A DNA stretch of 54,899 nucleotides from NCBI GenBank assembly GCA_027858745.1, contig JAQICB010000144.1, forward strand, positions 1-54,899. The letters are read 5' to 3'. Position numbers and translations under genes: made by a program. The stretch's first letter is position 1. Each line of letters begins with the position of its first letter. The stretch is from Bacteroidales bacterium. GTDB taxonomy: Bacteria > Bacteroidota > Bacteroidia > Bacteroidales > UBA1715. Positions 1-8,799 of this stretch are shown here, in pieces. Under the pieces are notes generated by a model that saw only the letters and a list, made by a program, of their open reading frames with translations, made no database searches and was not told the origin of the DNA.

Positions 1-19
1 GTGAAATATTCAACGCAAA

Positions 20-106
20 ATAGGCTGAAAGCCTATACTAATTCAGCCCAACGGCAACGCCTTGGGTAAGATATACGTTCATAATCACAAACGCCCTGAT
101 AGGGGC
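20..106. repeat. Cluster of three short palindromes (REP-like)
   Basis: Three hairpins lie close together: 20-36 (7-bp perfect stem ATAGGCT/AGCCTAT, GAA loop), 47-66 (CCCAA and GGC pairing with GCC and TTGGG, one bulged C, loop AAC) and 93-106 (GCCCT/AGGGGC, loop GAT, one unpaired G). The pattern resembles the short palindromic elements that accompany REP-associated tyrosine transposases in Bacteroidota, but no transposase is visible. From 107 to 356 I see no gene. A short open frame at 62-316 runs through the hairpins and does not look like a protein. Confidence 0.6.
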
Positions 107-356
107 AACATAAAAAAAACTATTTCAAAATCGCTTAACTTAATGGCATTGAACGCGAGACACCTGCTTAATAATCTGCGTAATTCACTAAATAGGGAAC
201 TGGTCTGTGGTGAAAAAGATATCAGATATGGGATGTCAGTTTTTTTCCTTATGTCTTCCTACATCTCTTTGCGTTTTTGCCAGAGAAAAAACACATATGA
301 ATTCACAATAATATGAAATATCTCTCCAAAAAATGCTCAATTCTTTTTCTATTTTT

Positions 357-364
357 TATCTTTG
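357..364 (+). promoter_or_regulatory. Bacteroidota -7 promoter element of dapF
   Basis: TATCTTTG matches the Bacteroidota consensus TAnnTTTG. It ends 21 bases before the ATG at 386, so transcription would begin around 370. This argues against the in-frame TTG at 362, which lies inside the element. No clear -33 TTG is seen. Confidence 0.55.
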
Positions 365-385
365 AAAGAAATAATCTCACATTCT

Positions 386-1255
386 ATGAAACATAACTCT
401 TTTGTAAAATCGCACGGTTTGGGCAATGATTATATTGTGCTTGATGCTGAAACACTCAATTTTGAACTCAGTGATGAACGTATACAACGCATTTGCGATG
501 TGCATTTTGGAATAGGATCGGATGGTATTTTACTGAAAGTTCCTTCTGATATTGCCGATTTTGGTTTGCGTATTTATAATACCGATGCGTCTCTTGCTGA
601 GAATTGTGGTAACGGATTACGAATTTTCAGTAAATTTTTGGTCGATTACGGTTATACCGATTCGTCTACCTTTACGGTTGATATTTTAGGACGATTGATT
701 CATTGTGAAATTCTGGAAAAACAAAACGGACGTGTATCTATTGTTCGGGTAGAAATGGGTGTCGCAAGTTTTGTGAGTTCTGAAATCCCTATAGATTTTC
801 CGCATGAGGAATGTGTACAGGAAACTCTCACAATTGCCGATAAGGAATTTAATGTGACCTGTGTGTCGGTCGGTAATCCGCACTGTGTAGTATTGCAAGA
901 TATTTTACATGTTGATGAATTGCTGCAATATGCTCCTCTCATACAACAGCAGCCTATGTTTATAAATGGAGTAAACGTGCAATTTGCGAAAGTTTTGTCC
1001 GATTCGGAGGTCGAGATTCGTATATATGAACGAGGAGTGGGGTATACGCTCGCATCGGGGAGCTCTTCCTGTGCGGTAGCCTGTGCAATGATAAAAAATA
1101 ATCTCGTGCAGCGGGATGTTACCATTACCATGCCCGGTGGTCAATTACAAATTTCTGTTGATGCCGATTGGAATATTGTGATGACCGGCTCGGTTCGTGA
1201 AATTGCCTCCGGAGTATTGTCAGATGAAATGATTAATAACCTGAGTTCGATATAA
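386..1255 (+). CDS. dapF: Diaminopimelate epimerase
   Basis: Converts LL-2,6-diaminopimelate to the meso form, the last shared step of lysine and peptidoglycan precursor synthesis in the cytoplasm. The N-terminal HGLGNDY signature and the ENCGNGLRIF motif, which carries the first catalytic cysteine, are clear. The second half has GNPHCVV and the region SGSSSCAVACA with the second catalytic cysteine. Length from ATG 386 is 289 residues, usual for DapF. An upstream in-frame TTG at 362 falls within the promoter element, and the ATG places the GLGND motif at the usual distance from the N-terminus. The gene stands alone and converges with pckA. Confidence 0.95.
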   Translation: MKHNSFVKSHGLGNDYIVLDAETLNFELSDERIQRICDVHFGIGSDGILLKVPSDIADFGLRIYNTDASLAENCGNGLRIFSKFLVDYGYTDSSTFTVDILGRLIHCEILEKQNGRVSIVRVEMGVASFVSSEIPIDFPHEECVQETLTIADKEFNVTCVSVGNPHCVVLQDILHVDELLQYAPLIQQQPMFINGVNVQFAKVLSDSEVEIRIYERGVGYTLASGSSSCAVACAMIKNNLVQRDVTITMPGGQLQISVDADWNIVMTGSVREIASGVLSDEMINNLSSI

Positions 1256-1369
1256 TTTTTTAGATTCAGAACGCTTATAAATAGCTCGCTATTATTCAAT
1301 AATTTGCCTGTGATAAACAGCTTTTTATATCAACCGAGGACAAAGGACGAGCTCAGCGAAGCTAATCTA

Positions 1370-1395
1370 AACTCGAAAAATTACGTCGAACTCAG
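1370..1395 (+). repeat. Dispersed 26-bp repeat, copy A
   Basis: This 26-base stretch is identical to 37865-37890. Similarity continues more loosely downstream (TAGTTA and ATATC blocks). The ends CTCG and CGAACTCAG form an imperfect inverted repeat. It lies in the 297-base gap between the convergent genes dapF and pckA, which otherwise holds only the terminator at 1494-1532. Confidence 0.7.
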
Positions 1396-1493
1396 GTTTA
1401 TAAATAGTTAGATATCAGGTATTCATTTTGTATTACGGTGTTTATTGCGTAATGTAATCCATTATAAGCATGTATAATGCGATACTACAAGGC

Positions 1494-1532
1494 AAAAAAA
1501 AAGGTTGTCTGAAACAACAGACAACCTTTTTT
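1494..1532. terminator. Bidirectional intrinsic terminator between dapF and pckA
   Basis: A 13-bp perfect stem (1499-1511 pairing with 1518-1530) has a six-base AAACAA loop. It is flanked by an A-run on the left and a T-run on the right, so it gives a U-tail in both directions. It sits 20 bases past the pckA stop codon on the minus strand and can also stop transcripts from dapF. Confidence 0.9.
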
Positions 1533-1552
1533 ATATGAACAAAGAATTTATA

Positions 1553-3346
1553 TTATAAAGCAGCTTCTAATTTTGCTAACTCATCTTTCAATTCTTGTGG
1601 AAGATTTTTGAATCGATCGTAGTGTTCTTTAATTAACACAACTTCATCTTTCCAAAGTTTCTTATCAACTTTAAGAAGTTCTTTCATGTCTTCTTCCGAT
1701 AAGTCTAATCCTTTGATGTCGATATCGTCAGCTGTTGGTACAAAACCGATAGGAGTTTCCACAACATTTGCGTTATTGTTACATCTATCGAATACCCATT
1801 TAAGAACACGAGAGTTTTCACCGAAACCTGGCCAGATAAATTTGCCATTGTCATCTTTACGGAACCAGTTTACGTTGAATATACGTGGTAATTTAGACTG
1901 ATCCGGCGCATTTTTTCCGATTTTAATCCAGTGAGCGAAGTACTCAGCCATGTCATAACCACAGAAAGGTAACATTGCAAATGGGTCACGACGAACACCT
2001 GCTTTAAGACCAATAGCAGCCGCAGTAACTTCAGAACCAACAATTGATCCCATGAATGTACCGTGACTCCAGTCGCGTGCTTCATATACAAGAGGTACAG
2101 TAGAAGGGCGACGTCCACCGAATAAGAATGCAGAAATTGGTACACCTGCAGGATTTTCCCATTCAGAGTCAATAACCGGACATTGGCTTGCCGGTGCAGT
2201 AAAACGAGCATTTGGGTGAGCAATTTGAACATCGCTATCTGATGTGTATTTCTCGTTTTTCCATGTTGTTGATCCATCAGGACAATCAACACCGATACCG
2301 GGCCACCATATATCTCCGTCAGGAGTTAAACCAGTGTTTGTAAAGATACTGTTTGCTTTTAATGAAAGCATTGCATTTGGATTCGTTTTCATAGAAGTTT
2401 CCGGAGCAACACCAAAGAATCCGGCTTCCGGATTAATTGCATATAATTGTCCGTCATCACCAAACTTCATCCATGCGATGTCATCACCAACTGTTTTTAC
2501 TTTCCATCCCGGAATAGTTGGAATAAGCATTGCTAAGTTAGTTTTACCACATGCAGATGGGAGTGCACCTGCTATATATTTTGTTTCGCCTTCAGGATTT
2601 GTAAGACCTAAAATAAGCATGTGTTCAGCTAACCATCCTTCTTCTTTTGCCATATATGATGCAATACGAAGAGCTAAACATTTTTTACCTAATAATGCAT
2701 TACCTCCGTAACCTGAACCGAATGACCAGATTTCGCCTGTTTCAGGAAAGTGAGTAATATATTTTTCTTCAATTGGAGCACATGGCCACGCAACATCTTC
2801 TTGTCCTTCTGCTAAAGGAGCACCTACCGAGTGTACACATGGGTTGAATTCTCCACTTTCTCCTAATACGTCAAGAACAGTTTTTCCCATACGGGTCATA
2901 ATTCTCATATTGGCAACAACGTAAGCTGAATCTGTTAATTCAACACCGATTTTTGCAATATCAGAACCAAGAGGTCCCATGCTAAATGGAATTACATATA
3001 ATGTGCGTCCTTTCATACATCCTTTGTATTTGTCACGAAGGATTTGTTTCATTTCTTTGGGGTCGTACCAGTTATTTGTTGGTCCCGCATCTTCTTCTTT
3101 TTCTGTACAGATGTATGTTCTGTTCTCTACACGAGCAACATCACTAGGGTCTGATTGAAAATAAAACGAGTTTGGACGTTTTTCCTCGTTTAATTTTACA
3201 GCTGTTCCTGCTGCGACCATCATGTCGTTGAGGCGGTCGTTTTCTTCTTCAGAACCATCACACCAATACACAGAATCGGGTTGGCATAATTCTGCCCATT
3301 CGTTTACCCAATCGATGAGTTTTTGATTGTTAGTTAAATTTGTCAT
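1553..3346 (-). CDS. pckA: Phosphoenolpyruvate carboxykinase (GTP type)
   Basis: Interconverts oxaloacetate and PEP with GTP/GDP. In anaerobic Bacteroidota this enzyme often runs in the PEP-carboxylating direction toward succinate. The GTP-family P-loop [13 protein letters not shown] lies at residues 261-273 with the hyper-reactive Cys266. TVGDDIAWM (285-293) supplies metal ligands, and [14 protein letters not shown] (209-222) is the conserved Lys/Arg region. Length is 597 residues, in the range for GTP-PEPCK (about 600) and longer than the usual ATP type (about 530). It is monocistronic, with its own promoter about 75 bases upstream and a strong terminator. Confidence 0.95.
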   Translation of the reverse strand: MTNLTNNQKLIDWVNEWAELCQPDSVYWCDGSEEENDRLNDMMVAAGTAVKLNEEKRPNSFYFQSDPSDVARVENRTYICTEKEEDAGPTNNWYDPKEMKQILRDKYKGCMKGRTLYVIPFSMGPLGSDIAKIGVELTDSAYVVANMRIMTRMGKTVLDVLGESGEFNPCVHSVGAPLAEGQEDVAWPCAPIEEKYITHFPETGEIWSFGSGYGGNALLGKKCLALRIASYMAKEEGWLAEHMLILGLTNPEGETKYIAGALPSACGKTNLAMLIPTIPGWKVKTVGDDIAWMKFGDDGQLYAINPEAGFFGVAPETSMKTNPNAMLSLKANSIFTNTGLTPDGDIWWPGIGVDCPDGSTTWKNEKYTSDSDVQIAHPNARFTAPASQCPVIDSEWENPAGVPISAFLFGGRRPSTVPLVYEARDWSHGTFMGSIVGSEVTAAAIGLKAGVRRDPFAMLPFCGYDMAEYFAHWIKIGKNAPDQSKLPRIFNVNWFRKDDNGKFIWPGFGENSRVLKWVFDRCNNNANVVETPIGFVPTADDIDIKGLDLSEEDMKELLKVDKKLWKDEVVLIKEHYDRFKNLPQELKDELAKLEAAL

Positions 3347-3420
3347 TGTTAAAAAATGTTAGTTAATAATTCGTAATTCAATAATCTATTTTCTTGAATT
3401 TTGCACATAATTTTGCAATT

Positions 3421-3450
3421 CAAAAATATATGAAATTCCCGTGATTTCAA
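3421..3450 (-). promoter_or_regulatory. Promoter of pckA (-33 TTG and -7 TATTTTTG)
   Basis: On the minus strand TATTTTTG (3428-3421) matches TAnnTTTG. A TTG (3450-3448) lies 19 bases upstream of it, the expected -33/-7 spacing. The predicted start near 3414 gives a leader of about 70 bases. The remainder of 3347-3644 shows no gene. Confidence 0.65.
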
Positions 3451-3644
3451 AACGCTATTTAGCTTGAAACCTCATTGTTGAATATTCTAATGTAAAAGTG
3501 AGTTACATCTCATTTTTAGTAAAACACTGTTAATGAGATTTATTGTTTTGTACACTTGCGTTGAGATATTATTTAATCTCCATAAAATCATAAAAATACA
3601 TGCCTGATATCATTTATTTTTGAAAGGTGAAAAACAGCTCTTTT

Positions 3645-5840
3645 TTACAAAAATAACATCTCACGATATTTTGGTAATGGCCATAATTCGTTATCAATAA
3701 TAGTTTCTAATGTGTCTATATGTTTTCTAATTTCTTCGAGATATGGTTTTATATTTTGTGCATATAATAATGCCTGTTTTTTTATTACCGGATTTTTGTT
3801 TGCTTTGGCACGTTCGAGGCGCATTTTTTCTACTTTGTGTCGTATTGCTTCGGTGTGTTCCGAAATCTCTCGAATGTTCAGTAATTCGTTTGCTGCAAGT
3901 GTTTTGTAATCTTCGCCCATTATTTCACGCAAACCTTTTACGTTTTCAATAAGTCGTGTTTGATATTTTATTGCGGTCGGTATAATGTGATTAATAGCCA
4001 AATCGCCTAATACGCGACTTTCGATTTGTATTTCTTTTTTATACATTTCATTTCTAATTTCTACTCTCGATTCGAGTTCTTTTTCGGTCATTATATTCAA
4101 CTTTTCAAACATTTTTACTGTTTTTGGCTGAAGATATGCCTCAAGCGAAATAGGGGTAATATTTATATTTGTAAGTCCTCTTCGAATCGCTTCCGAAACC
4201 CATGAATCGCTATATCCGTCACCATCAAAACGTATTGATTTTGAGTAGGTAATAAGTTTTCGGAGTGTGCGGAGTATTGCTTCATCTTTTTTTACTCCTT
4301 TTGTTATGAGTGTATCAACTTTTTCTTTAAAAACAATAAGCTGATTTGCAACAGCAGTATTTAAGGCAATTAATGCAACCGAACAGTTTGCTCGTGAGCC
4401 TACAGCTCTAAATTCGAAACGATTTCCGGTAAATGCAAAGGGAGATGTTCGATTGCGGTCGGTACTGTCTAAAATAACTTCGGGTATTTTTCCGATATTG
4501 AGTTTGAGTTTCGTTTTTTCTTCGGGACTCATAATCTTGTCACTCACCTGCGATTCTATCTGGTCGAGCATGGTAGAAACTTCGGTTCCTAAAAATGCGG
4601 AAATAATAGCCGGTGGTGCTTCATTGGCTCCGAGTCTGTATTCGTTAGAATTGCTCATTATAGCTGCTCGCAGCAAGTCTTGATTGTCGTATACGGCAAC
4701 AAGTGTGTTTATTATATAGGTTAAAAACTGCATATTGGCTTTCGGATTTTTGCCGGGTTTTAAAAGATTTATGCCCGTATTTGTGCCAAGAGACCAATTG
4801 CTGTGTTTTCCGCTTCCGTTTATTCCCTTAAATGGTTTTTCGTGGAAGAGTACTTTGAAGTTATGGTACGATGCTATTCTTCGCATTACATCCATTAATA
4901 TTTGGTTATGATCGACTGCTAAATTACACTCTTCAAAAATTGCCGCACATTCAAATTGGTTGGGTGCAACTTCGTTATGACGAGCCTTAAGAGGTATACC
5001 CAATTTATATGCTTCTATCTCTAAATGTTTCATGAAATGAGAAACACGTTCGGGAATTGACGAAAAATAGTGGTCGTCTAATTGTTGGTCTTTGGGAGAT
5101 GCATGCCCCATAAGAGTTCGACCTGTTAGACATAAGTCAGGACGTGCGGTGTAGAGTAATTCGTCGATTAAAAAATATTCTTGTTCCCAACCCAAAAAAG
5201 CAGTTACTTTTTTTACATTTTTGTCGAAGTATTCGGAACACACATTTACCGCTGCTTTATCAATAGCTTGTAGCGATTTCAATAGTGCGGTTTTATGGTC
5301 TAATGATTCACCCGTGTATGAAATGAAAATGGTGGGGATGCATAATGTTTTATTAATTATAAATGCCGGCGATGATGGATCCCATGCCGTGTATCCTCGT
5401 GCTTCAAAGGTTTGTCTAATGCCTCCCGAAGGAAAAGATGATGCATCTGGTTCTGCTTGAGATAATTGTTCTCCGTTAAAGGATTCGAAAATTAAGTTTT
5501 CACCAATTTTTTCGAATTCTATGAAAGCATCGTGTTTTTCTGCCGTGCCGTCTGTGAGAGGGTTGAACCAGTGCGTGAAGTGTGTGCATCCGTTTTCTAT
5601 TGCCCACGATTTCATTCCCAAGGCAATGTGGTCTGCGATTTTTCTGTCTATTTTTCTACCGGAATCTATGCAGTCTAAAATATGTTTGTATGCATTTTGT
5701 GAGAGGTGTTTTTTCATTTTTGGTTTATCGAATACATTGCACGCAAAATAATCAGATGTTTTTGGTGCAGGTGGCTCCATAATTACTGAACTTCGTTCAA
5801 TAATTGTTCCTTTTAATGCTTCAAAGCGAAGTGTACTCAT
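3645..5840 (-). CDS. glnN: Type III glutamine synthetase
   Basis: ATP-dependent amidation of glutamate with ammonia in the cytoplasm. Length is 731 residues, typical of GSIII (about 700-730) and far longer than GSI (about 450-470). GSIII motifs visible in order are NPLTDGTAEKHDAF (93-106), KGINGSGKHSNWSLGTN (around 340), GANEAPPAIIS (about 400) and NRTSPFAFTGNRFEFRAVGS (about 460). It starts 18 bases after the DUF3109 stop, so the two are probably co-transcribed. GSIII is typical of Bacteroidota and some cyanobacteria and protists. The start is the ATG giving MSTLRFEAL, as in homologues. Confidence 0.95.
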   Translation of the reverse strand: MSTLRFEALKGTIIERSSVIMEPPAPKTSDYFACNVFDKPKMKKHLSQNAYKHILDCIDSGRKIDRKIADHIALGMKSWAIENGCTHFTHWFNPLTDGTAEKHDAFIEFEKIGENLIFESFNGEQLSQAEPDASSFPSGGIRQTFEARGYTAWDPSSPAFIINKTLCIPTIFISYTGESLDHKTALLKSLQAIDKAAVNVCSEYFDKNVKKVTAFLGWEQEYFLIDELLYTARPDLCLTGRTLMGHASPKDQQLDDHYFSSIPERVSHFMKHLEIEAYKLGIPLKARHNEVAPNQFECAAIFEECNLAVDHNQILMDVMRRIASYHNFKVLFHEKPFKGINGSGKHSNWSLGTNTGINLLKPGKNPKANMQFLTYIINTLVAVYDNQDLLRAAIMSNSNEYRLGANEAPPAIISAFLGTEVSTMLDQIESQVSDKIMSPEEKTKLKLNIGKIPEVILDSTDRNRTSPFAFTGNRFEFRAVGSRANCSVALIALNTAVANQLIVFKEKVDTLITKGVKKDEAILRTLRKLITYSKSIRFDGDGYSDSWVSEAIRRGLTNINITPISLEAYLQPKTVKMFEKLNIMTEKELESRVEIRNEMYKKEIQIESRVLGDLAINHIIPTAIKYQTRLIENVKGLREIMGEDYKTLAANELLNIREISEHTEAIRHKVEKMRLERAKANKNPVIKKQALLYAQNIKPYLEEIRKHIDTLETIIDNELWPLPKYREMLFL

Positions 5841-5858
5841 ATTAGTAAAATTTATGTG

Positions 5859-6434
5859 TTATTTAATTTGTTTCTGCCATTCTGTGGCAATCATTTCAAG
5901 TTGCGTGTACCAATTTCTGCCATATTTCCGTATTAGACTTTCTTTGAGGAATTGGTATATTTTTATATTTTCGGTGTTTCCTTTGCATACGGCATCTTTA
6001 CAAATGTGCCATGTGTCATAATTTAATGCTTCAAAATCGCGATATTTTTTGCTGCGAATAGGGTATAGGTGACATGATATGGGTTTTTGTAGTGTTGTTT
6101 TGCCGTCTTTCCATGCCAATTCTATTGCACAGGTAAGCACGCCATTGTTGTGGGTAACAAAAGCACATTCAGCATTTTCGACTAATGTGGTGACTTTTTC
6201 ACCTTCTTGGTCAATGTAAAAAACACCTTCTTTTTTTAACACTTTTTTATTTTTTTTTGGAACATATGCCAAAATGTTCTGAAGGTCTTTTTGGAGTATG
6301 GCAATTTCTTCTTCGTTTACGGGAGCACCCGAATCGCCCTCTATGCAGCATACACCTTTACATTTTGCATAATCACATACAAAATTCTTTTCAATAATAT
6401 CAAGACTTATCAGTGTGTTATCTATTTCAATCAT
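5859..6434 (-). CDS. DUF3109 family cysteine-rich protein
   Basis: A 191-residue cytoplasmic protein with no signal peptide. The cysteine cluster CDYAKCKGVCC lies near residues 19-29. Further cysteines occur in NAECAF, LTCAIELAW, SCHLYPIR, HICKDAVCKG, a spacing that suggests a bound metal or Fe-S cluster. This matches DUF3109, a family common in Bacteroidota with no established function and related in pattern to YkgJ-type zinc/iron chelating proteins. It lies between waaA and glnN on the same strand and is likely in one transcript with glnN. Product assignment rests on motif recall, and function is unknown. Confidence 0.8.
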   Translation of the reverse strand: MIEIDNTLISLDIIEKNFVCDYAKCKGVCCIEGDSGAPVNEEEIAILQKDLQNILAYVPKKNKKVLKKEGVFYIDQEGEKVTTLVENAECAFVTHNNGVLTCAIELAWKDGKTTLQKPISCHLYPIRSKKYRDFEALNYDTWHICKDAVCKGNTENIKIYQFLKESLIRKYGRNWYTQLEMIATEWQKQIK

Positions 6435-6472
6435 AGCTTATTATTTCTACCAAAAAATATGTTACTTAGAAA

Positions 6473-7759
6473 TTAATGAATATATTTTTTTACTTCTGTC
6501 ATAATAATATCAGTTGCTCCTTTATTTGAATACATAAAATCTTGTGCTCGTTTTCCTATTTTTTCTCGTTCTTCTTTATTGGTAATTAGGTCGCTCAGAT
6601 TTTTTTCGCAGTCTGTTTGGTTTGTTATCGGAAATCCCGATTTGAGCTTCTGTAATTGAACTGCCTCGTGCGAATTTATATATTTAGGACCAAATATCAC
6701 CGGCATACCAAAAACAGCGGGTTCTGCAACATTATGTACGCCGGAAGAAAATGCACCGCCAACATAAGCTATTGACGAGTCTTTGTATAATTTTGCCAAA
6801 AGTCCGATAGTGTTGACTATCACTATACGGCAACCACTTGTTAAATTTCTTTCTTGCAAATCGGTGTAACGTTCTGTTGCAATCGATCGATCGTGAAAAT
6901 AATTTTCAAGTGCACATATATGTGATTCGTGTAACTCATGCGGAACCAGTAAGAATTGAGTTTGTGAAAAATTTTTGTAGATAGACAGAAATGCCGGTAA
7001 AATATGTTTTTCGTCTGCCGGCCAAATGCTACCTGCAACAATGGTAATAGGTTCGGGATGTGTGAATATATTGACTGCGGGTTCTGTTGCTATTTTTTCT
7101 GCTTTTTCAATAATCTGTTCGTATCGAGCATCACCGGCAACAATTAGTTTCTCGGGATAAGGATATACCGAAAGAAATCGTTTTTTGTATTCTTCGGAAA
7201 CAGGAAAAATAGTGGTAATGTGTTTGTAAAAACAAGTATTAATACGAGCAGATATTCCCGTGTATCTTTTTGAATCTTCGGCTAATTCTGCTGATGTTAA
7301 CAGAACCGGAATTTCGAGGGTATGTGCTGCACACAATGCTGCCGGCCAAATGTCATATTTCGAAATAATCCATACAGACGGGTTTATTCTTTTAAGAAAA
7401 GACTTCATTATCCATATCATATCGAATGGCAGATACAATGAAATATCTACTTCGTTTTTACGAGCATGATGCATGCCGGAAGGGGAGTAGAAAAGAGCAA
7501 CAATATGGATGTTCGGATTTGTTTCTTTGATTTTTTTTATGATAGGAATTGATTGTTCCCATTCACCAACCGAAGAACTGTGAAAAAGAATTGTTTGTGT
7601 GTATATGCGGTTCAATAAAAATTTTTTAATTTTTTTACCTTGGGTAAATCTTCCGACAAAGCCTTCTCGTATTTTTTTGTTGAATAAACTCAGTATACCA
7701 AGGAGTGGAATGGCTAGGCAAAAATATAAAAAAGAATATAGATATATTAATAATTTCAT
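6473..7759 (-). CDS. waaA: 3-deoxy-D-manno-octulosonic acid transferase
   Basis: Transfers Kdo from CMP-Kdo to lipid A precursor at the inner membrane. An N-terminal hydrophobic anchor (LLIYLYSFLYFCLAIPLL) is followed by FHSSSVGEWEQ with the conserved catalytic glutamate of the GT30 family. The C-terminal nucleotide-binding part includes YVGGAFSSGVHNVAEPAVFGMPV. The chosen ATG at 7759 gives 428 residues and overlaps the stop of the upstream GT9 gene as ATGA. A longer frame upstream of this would run deep into that gene and lacks family similarity. It sits with glmS and a heptosyltransferase-like gene in an LPS-core block. Confidence 0.92.
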   Translation of the reverse strand: MKLLIYLYSFLYFCLAIPLLGILSLFNKKIREGFVGRFTQGKKIKKFLLNRIYTQTILFHSSSVGEWEQSIPIIKKIKETNPNIHIVALFYSPSGMHHARKNEVDISLYLPFDMIWIMKSFLKRINPSVWIISKYDIWPAALCAAHTLEIPVLLTSAELAEDSKRYTGISARINTCFYKHITTIFPVSEEYKKRFLSVYPYPEKLIVAGDARYEQIIEKAEKIATEPAVNIFTHPEPITIVAGSIWPADEKHILPAFLSIYKNFSQTQFLLVPHELHESHICALENYFHDRSIATERYTDLQERNLTSGCRIVIVNTIGLLAKLYKDSSIAYVGGAFSSGVHNVAEPAVFGMPVIFGPKYINSHEAVQLQKLKSGFPITNQTDCEKNLSDLITNKEEREKIGKRAQDFMYSNKGATDIIMTEVKKYIH

Positions 7760-8799
7760 AAAACGGGGGAATCTAGTATTGAACATAATTGCGAGTACAC
7801 AGAAGAAACAGATATTTTTTGTGTGCAATCGAAGGTTTCTTTCGGACAGGTATTCATGCCCATTTTTGTACATGGTCTGCATGCTAATTCAACCCGAGCA
7901 ACTTTACTTTTTGCTAATACAGGAAAATAGCCAAATTGTCGTACCGTTGGTCCGTAAATACCGACAACGGGAACTTTTAATGCTTCCGACATGTGAAGCA
8001 TTCCGGTATCGTTGGCAACTGTAGCTTGTGCTCGATTTAATAATGCAGCAGATTCTTTTAAATTAAATTGCCCGGCAACACTCAGAATTTTTTGGTTTAT
8101 TGTTGTGGCAATATAAGTACATGTTTCTTGTTCTTTGCTTCCGCCGAGAAGTACCACTTGCATGTTTTTCTGAGTAATTATTATTTGAGCCAATTCAAGA
8201 AATTTTTCTTTTTGCCATTCTTTATTGTAAAAACTTGCACCGGGACATAATACAACGAGAGGTTTGTGAGGTTTAATGCCATGGTCTTCCAAGTAATTGT
8301 CAACATGTTTTTGTGTTTCCGCCGGAATGGCGAGCCCTGTTTTTTTATCGTCATACACGACCCCTAATTTTTGTGCAGCATCAACAAAACGAAGATATAC
8401 CGGACGTACTATATTATATGCATCAATTTTGAAGCGAATCATCAGATAACGCTTGAAAGTATGTTTGTTAAACGTATATACTCGTCGTGCACCTATGGTG
8501 TTTCGAATAAATGCACTTCTCCAATTTTTGTGAATATCAAGCATTACATCATACTTCTTAGAAGCGAGTTTTGTGCGTAATGAGAGAAGTTCGGAAAAAC
8601 CACCGTCAGAATTAAATGTGTGTATCGTATCAATTTCCGGCATTAATTCGGTGATGTGCTTAAACTGTCGTTTTACCACAAAGTCAATTTTCGCATCAGG
8701 ATATGTTGAACGTAAACAACGAACCAAAGCCGATGTGAGAATGATATCTCCAATCGAACTTAAACGGAAAATGACTATGTTCGAAATGTTTTTTTTCAT
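7756..8799 (-). CDS. GT9 glycosyltransferase (heptosyltransferase-like)
   Basis: 347 residues of the ADP-heptose:LPS heptosyltransferase family (GT9), cytoplasmic face of the inner membrane. Family features are the N-terminal IVIFRLSSIGDIILTSALVRCLR, the central LCPGASFYNKEWQKEKF, and the C-terminal NDTGMLHMSEALKVPVVGIYGPT, which forms the donor site. It overlaps the glmS stop by one base and waaA by four, indicating translational coupling. rfaE2 at 15.3 kb supports ADP-heptose supply. I cannot say whether it acts as WaaF, WaaC or WaaQ, so no symbol is given. Confidence 0.85.
   Translation of the reverse strand: MKKNISNIVIFRLSSIGDIILTSALVRCLRSTYPDAKIDFVVKRQFKHITELMPEIDTIHTFNSDGGFSELLSLRTKLASKKYDVMLDIHKNWRSAFIRNTIGARRVYTFNKHTFKRYLMIRFKIDAYNIVRPVYLRFVDAAQKLGVVYDDKKTGLAIPAETQKHVDNYLEDHGIKPHKPLVVLCPGASFYNKEWQKEKFLELAQIIITQKNMQVVLLGGSKEQETCTYIATTINQKILSVAGQFNLKESAALLNRAQATVANDTGMLHMSEALKVPVVGIYGPTVRQFGYFPVLAKSKVARVELACRPCTKMGMNTCPKETFDCTQKISVSSVYSQLCSILDSPVL

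Noticed and set aside
62-316. 84-residue open frame at the left end
   Set aside because: It runs across two palindromes of the REP-like cluster and shows no protein-like composition or promoter.
362-385. TTG start for dapF at 362
   Set aside because: The TTG is inside the TATCTTTG promoter element, and the ATG at 386 gives normal DapF length.
700-1131. 143-residue minus-strand open frame inside dapF
   Set aside because: It lies fully antisense to an excellent dapF, and its Thr/Ser/Cys-rich composition is typical of a shadow frame.
2244-2711. 155-residue plus-strand open frame inside pckA
   Set aside because: Antisense shadow of a highly conserved gene; no start signal or family similarity.
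7760-7882. Longer N-terminus for WaaA starting at 7882
   Set aside because: The added 41 residues overlap the GT9 gene end and do not resemble WaaA; ATG 7759 forms an ATGA overlap.
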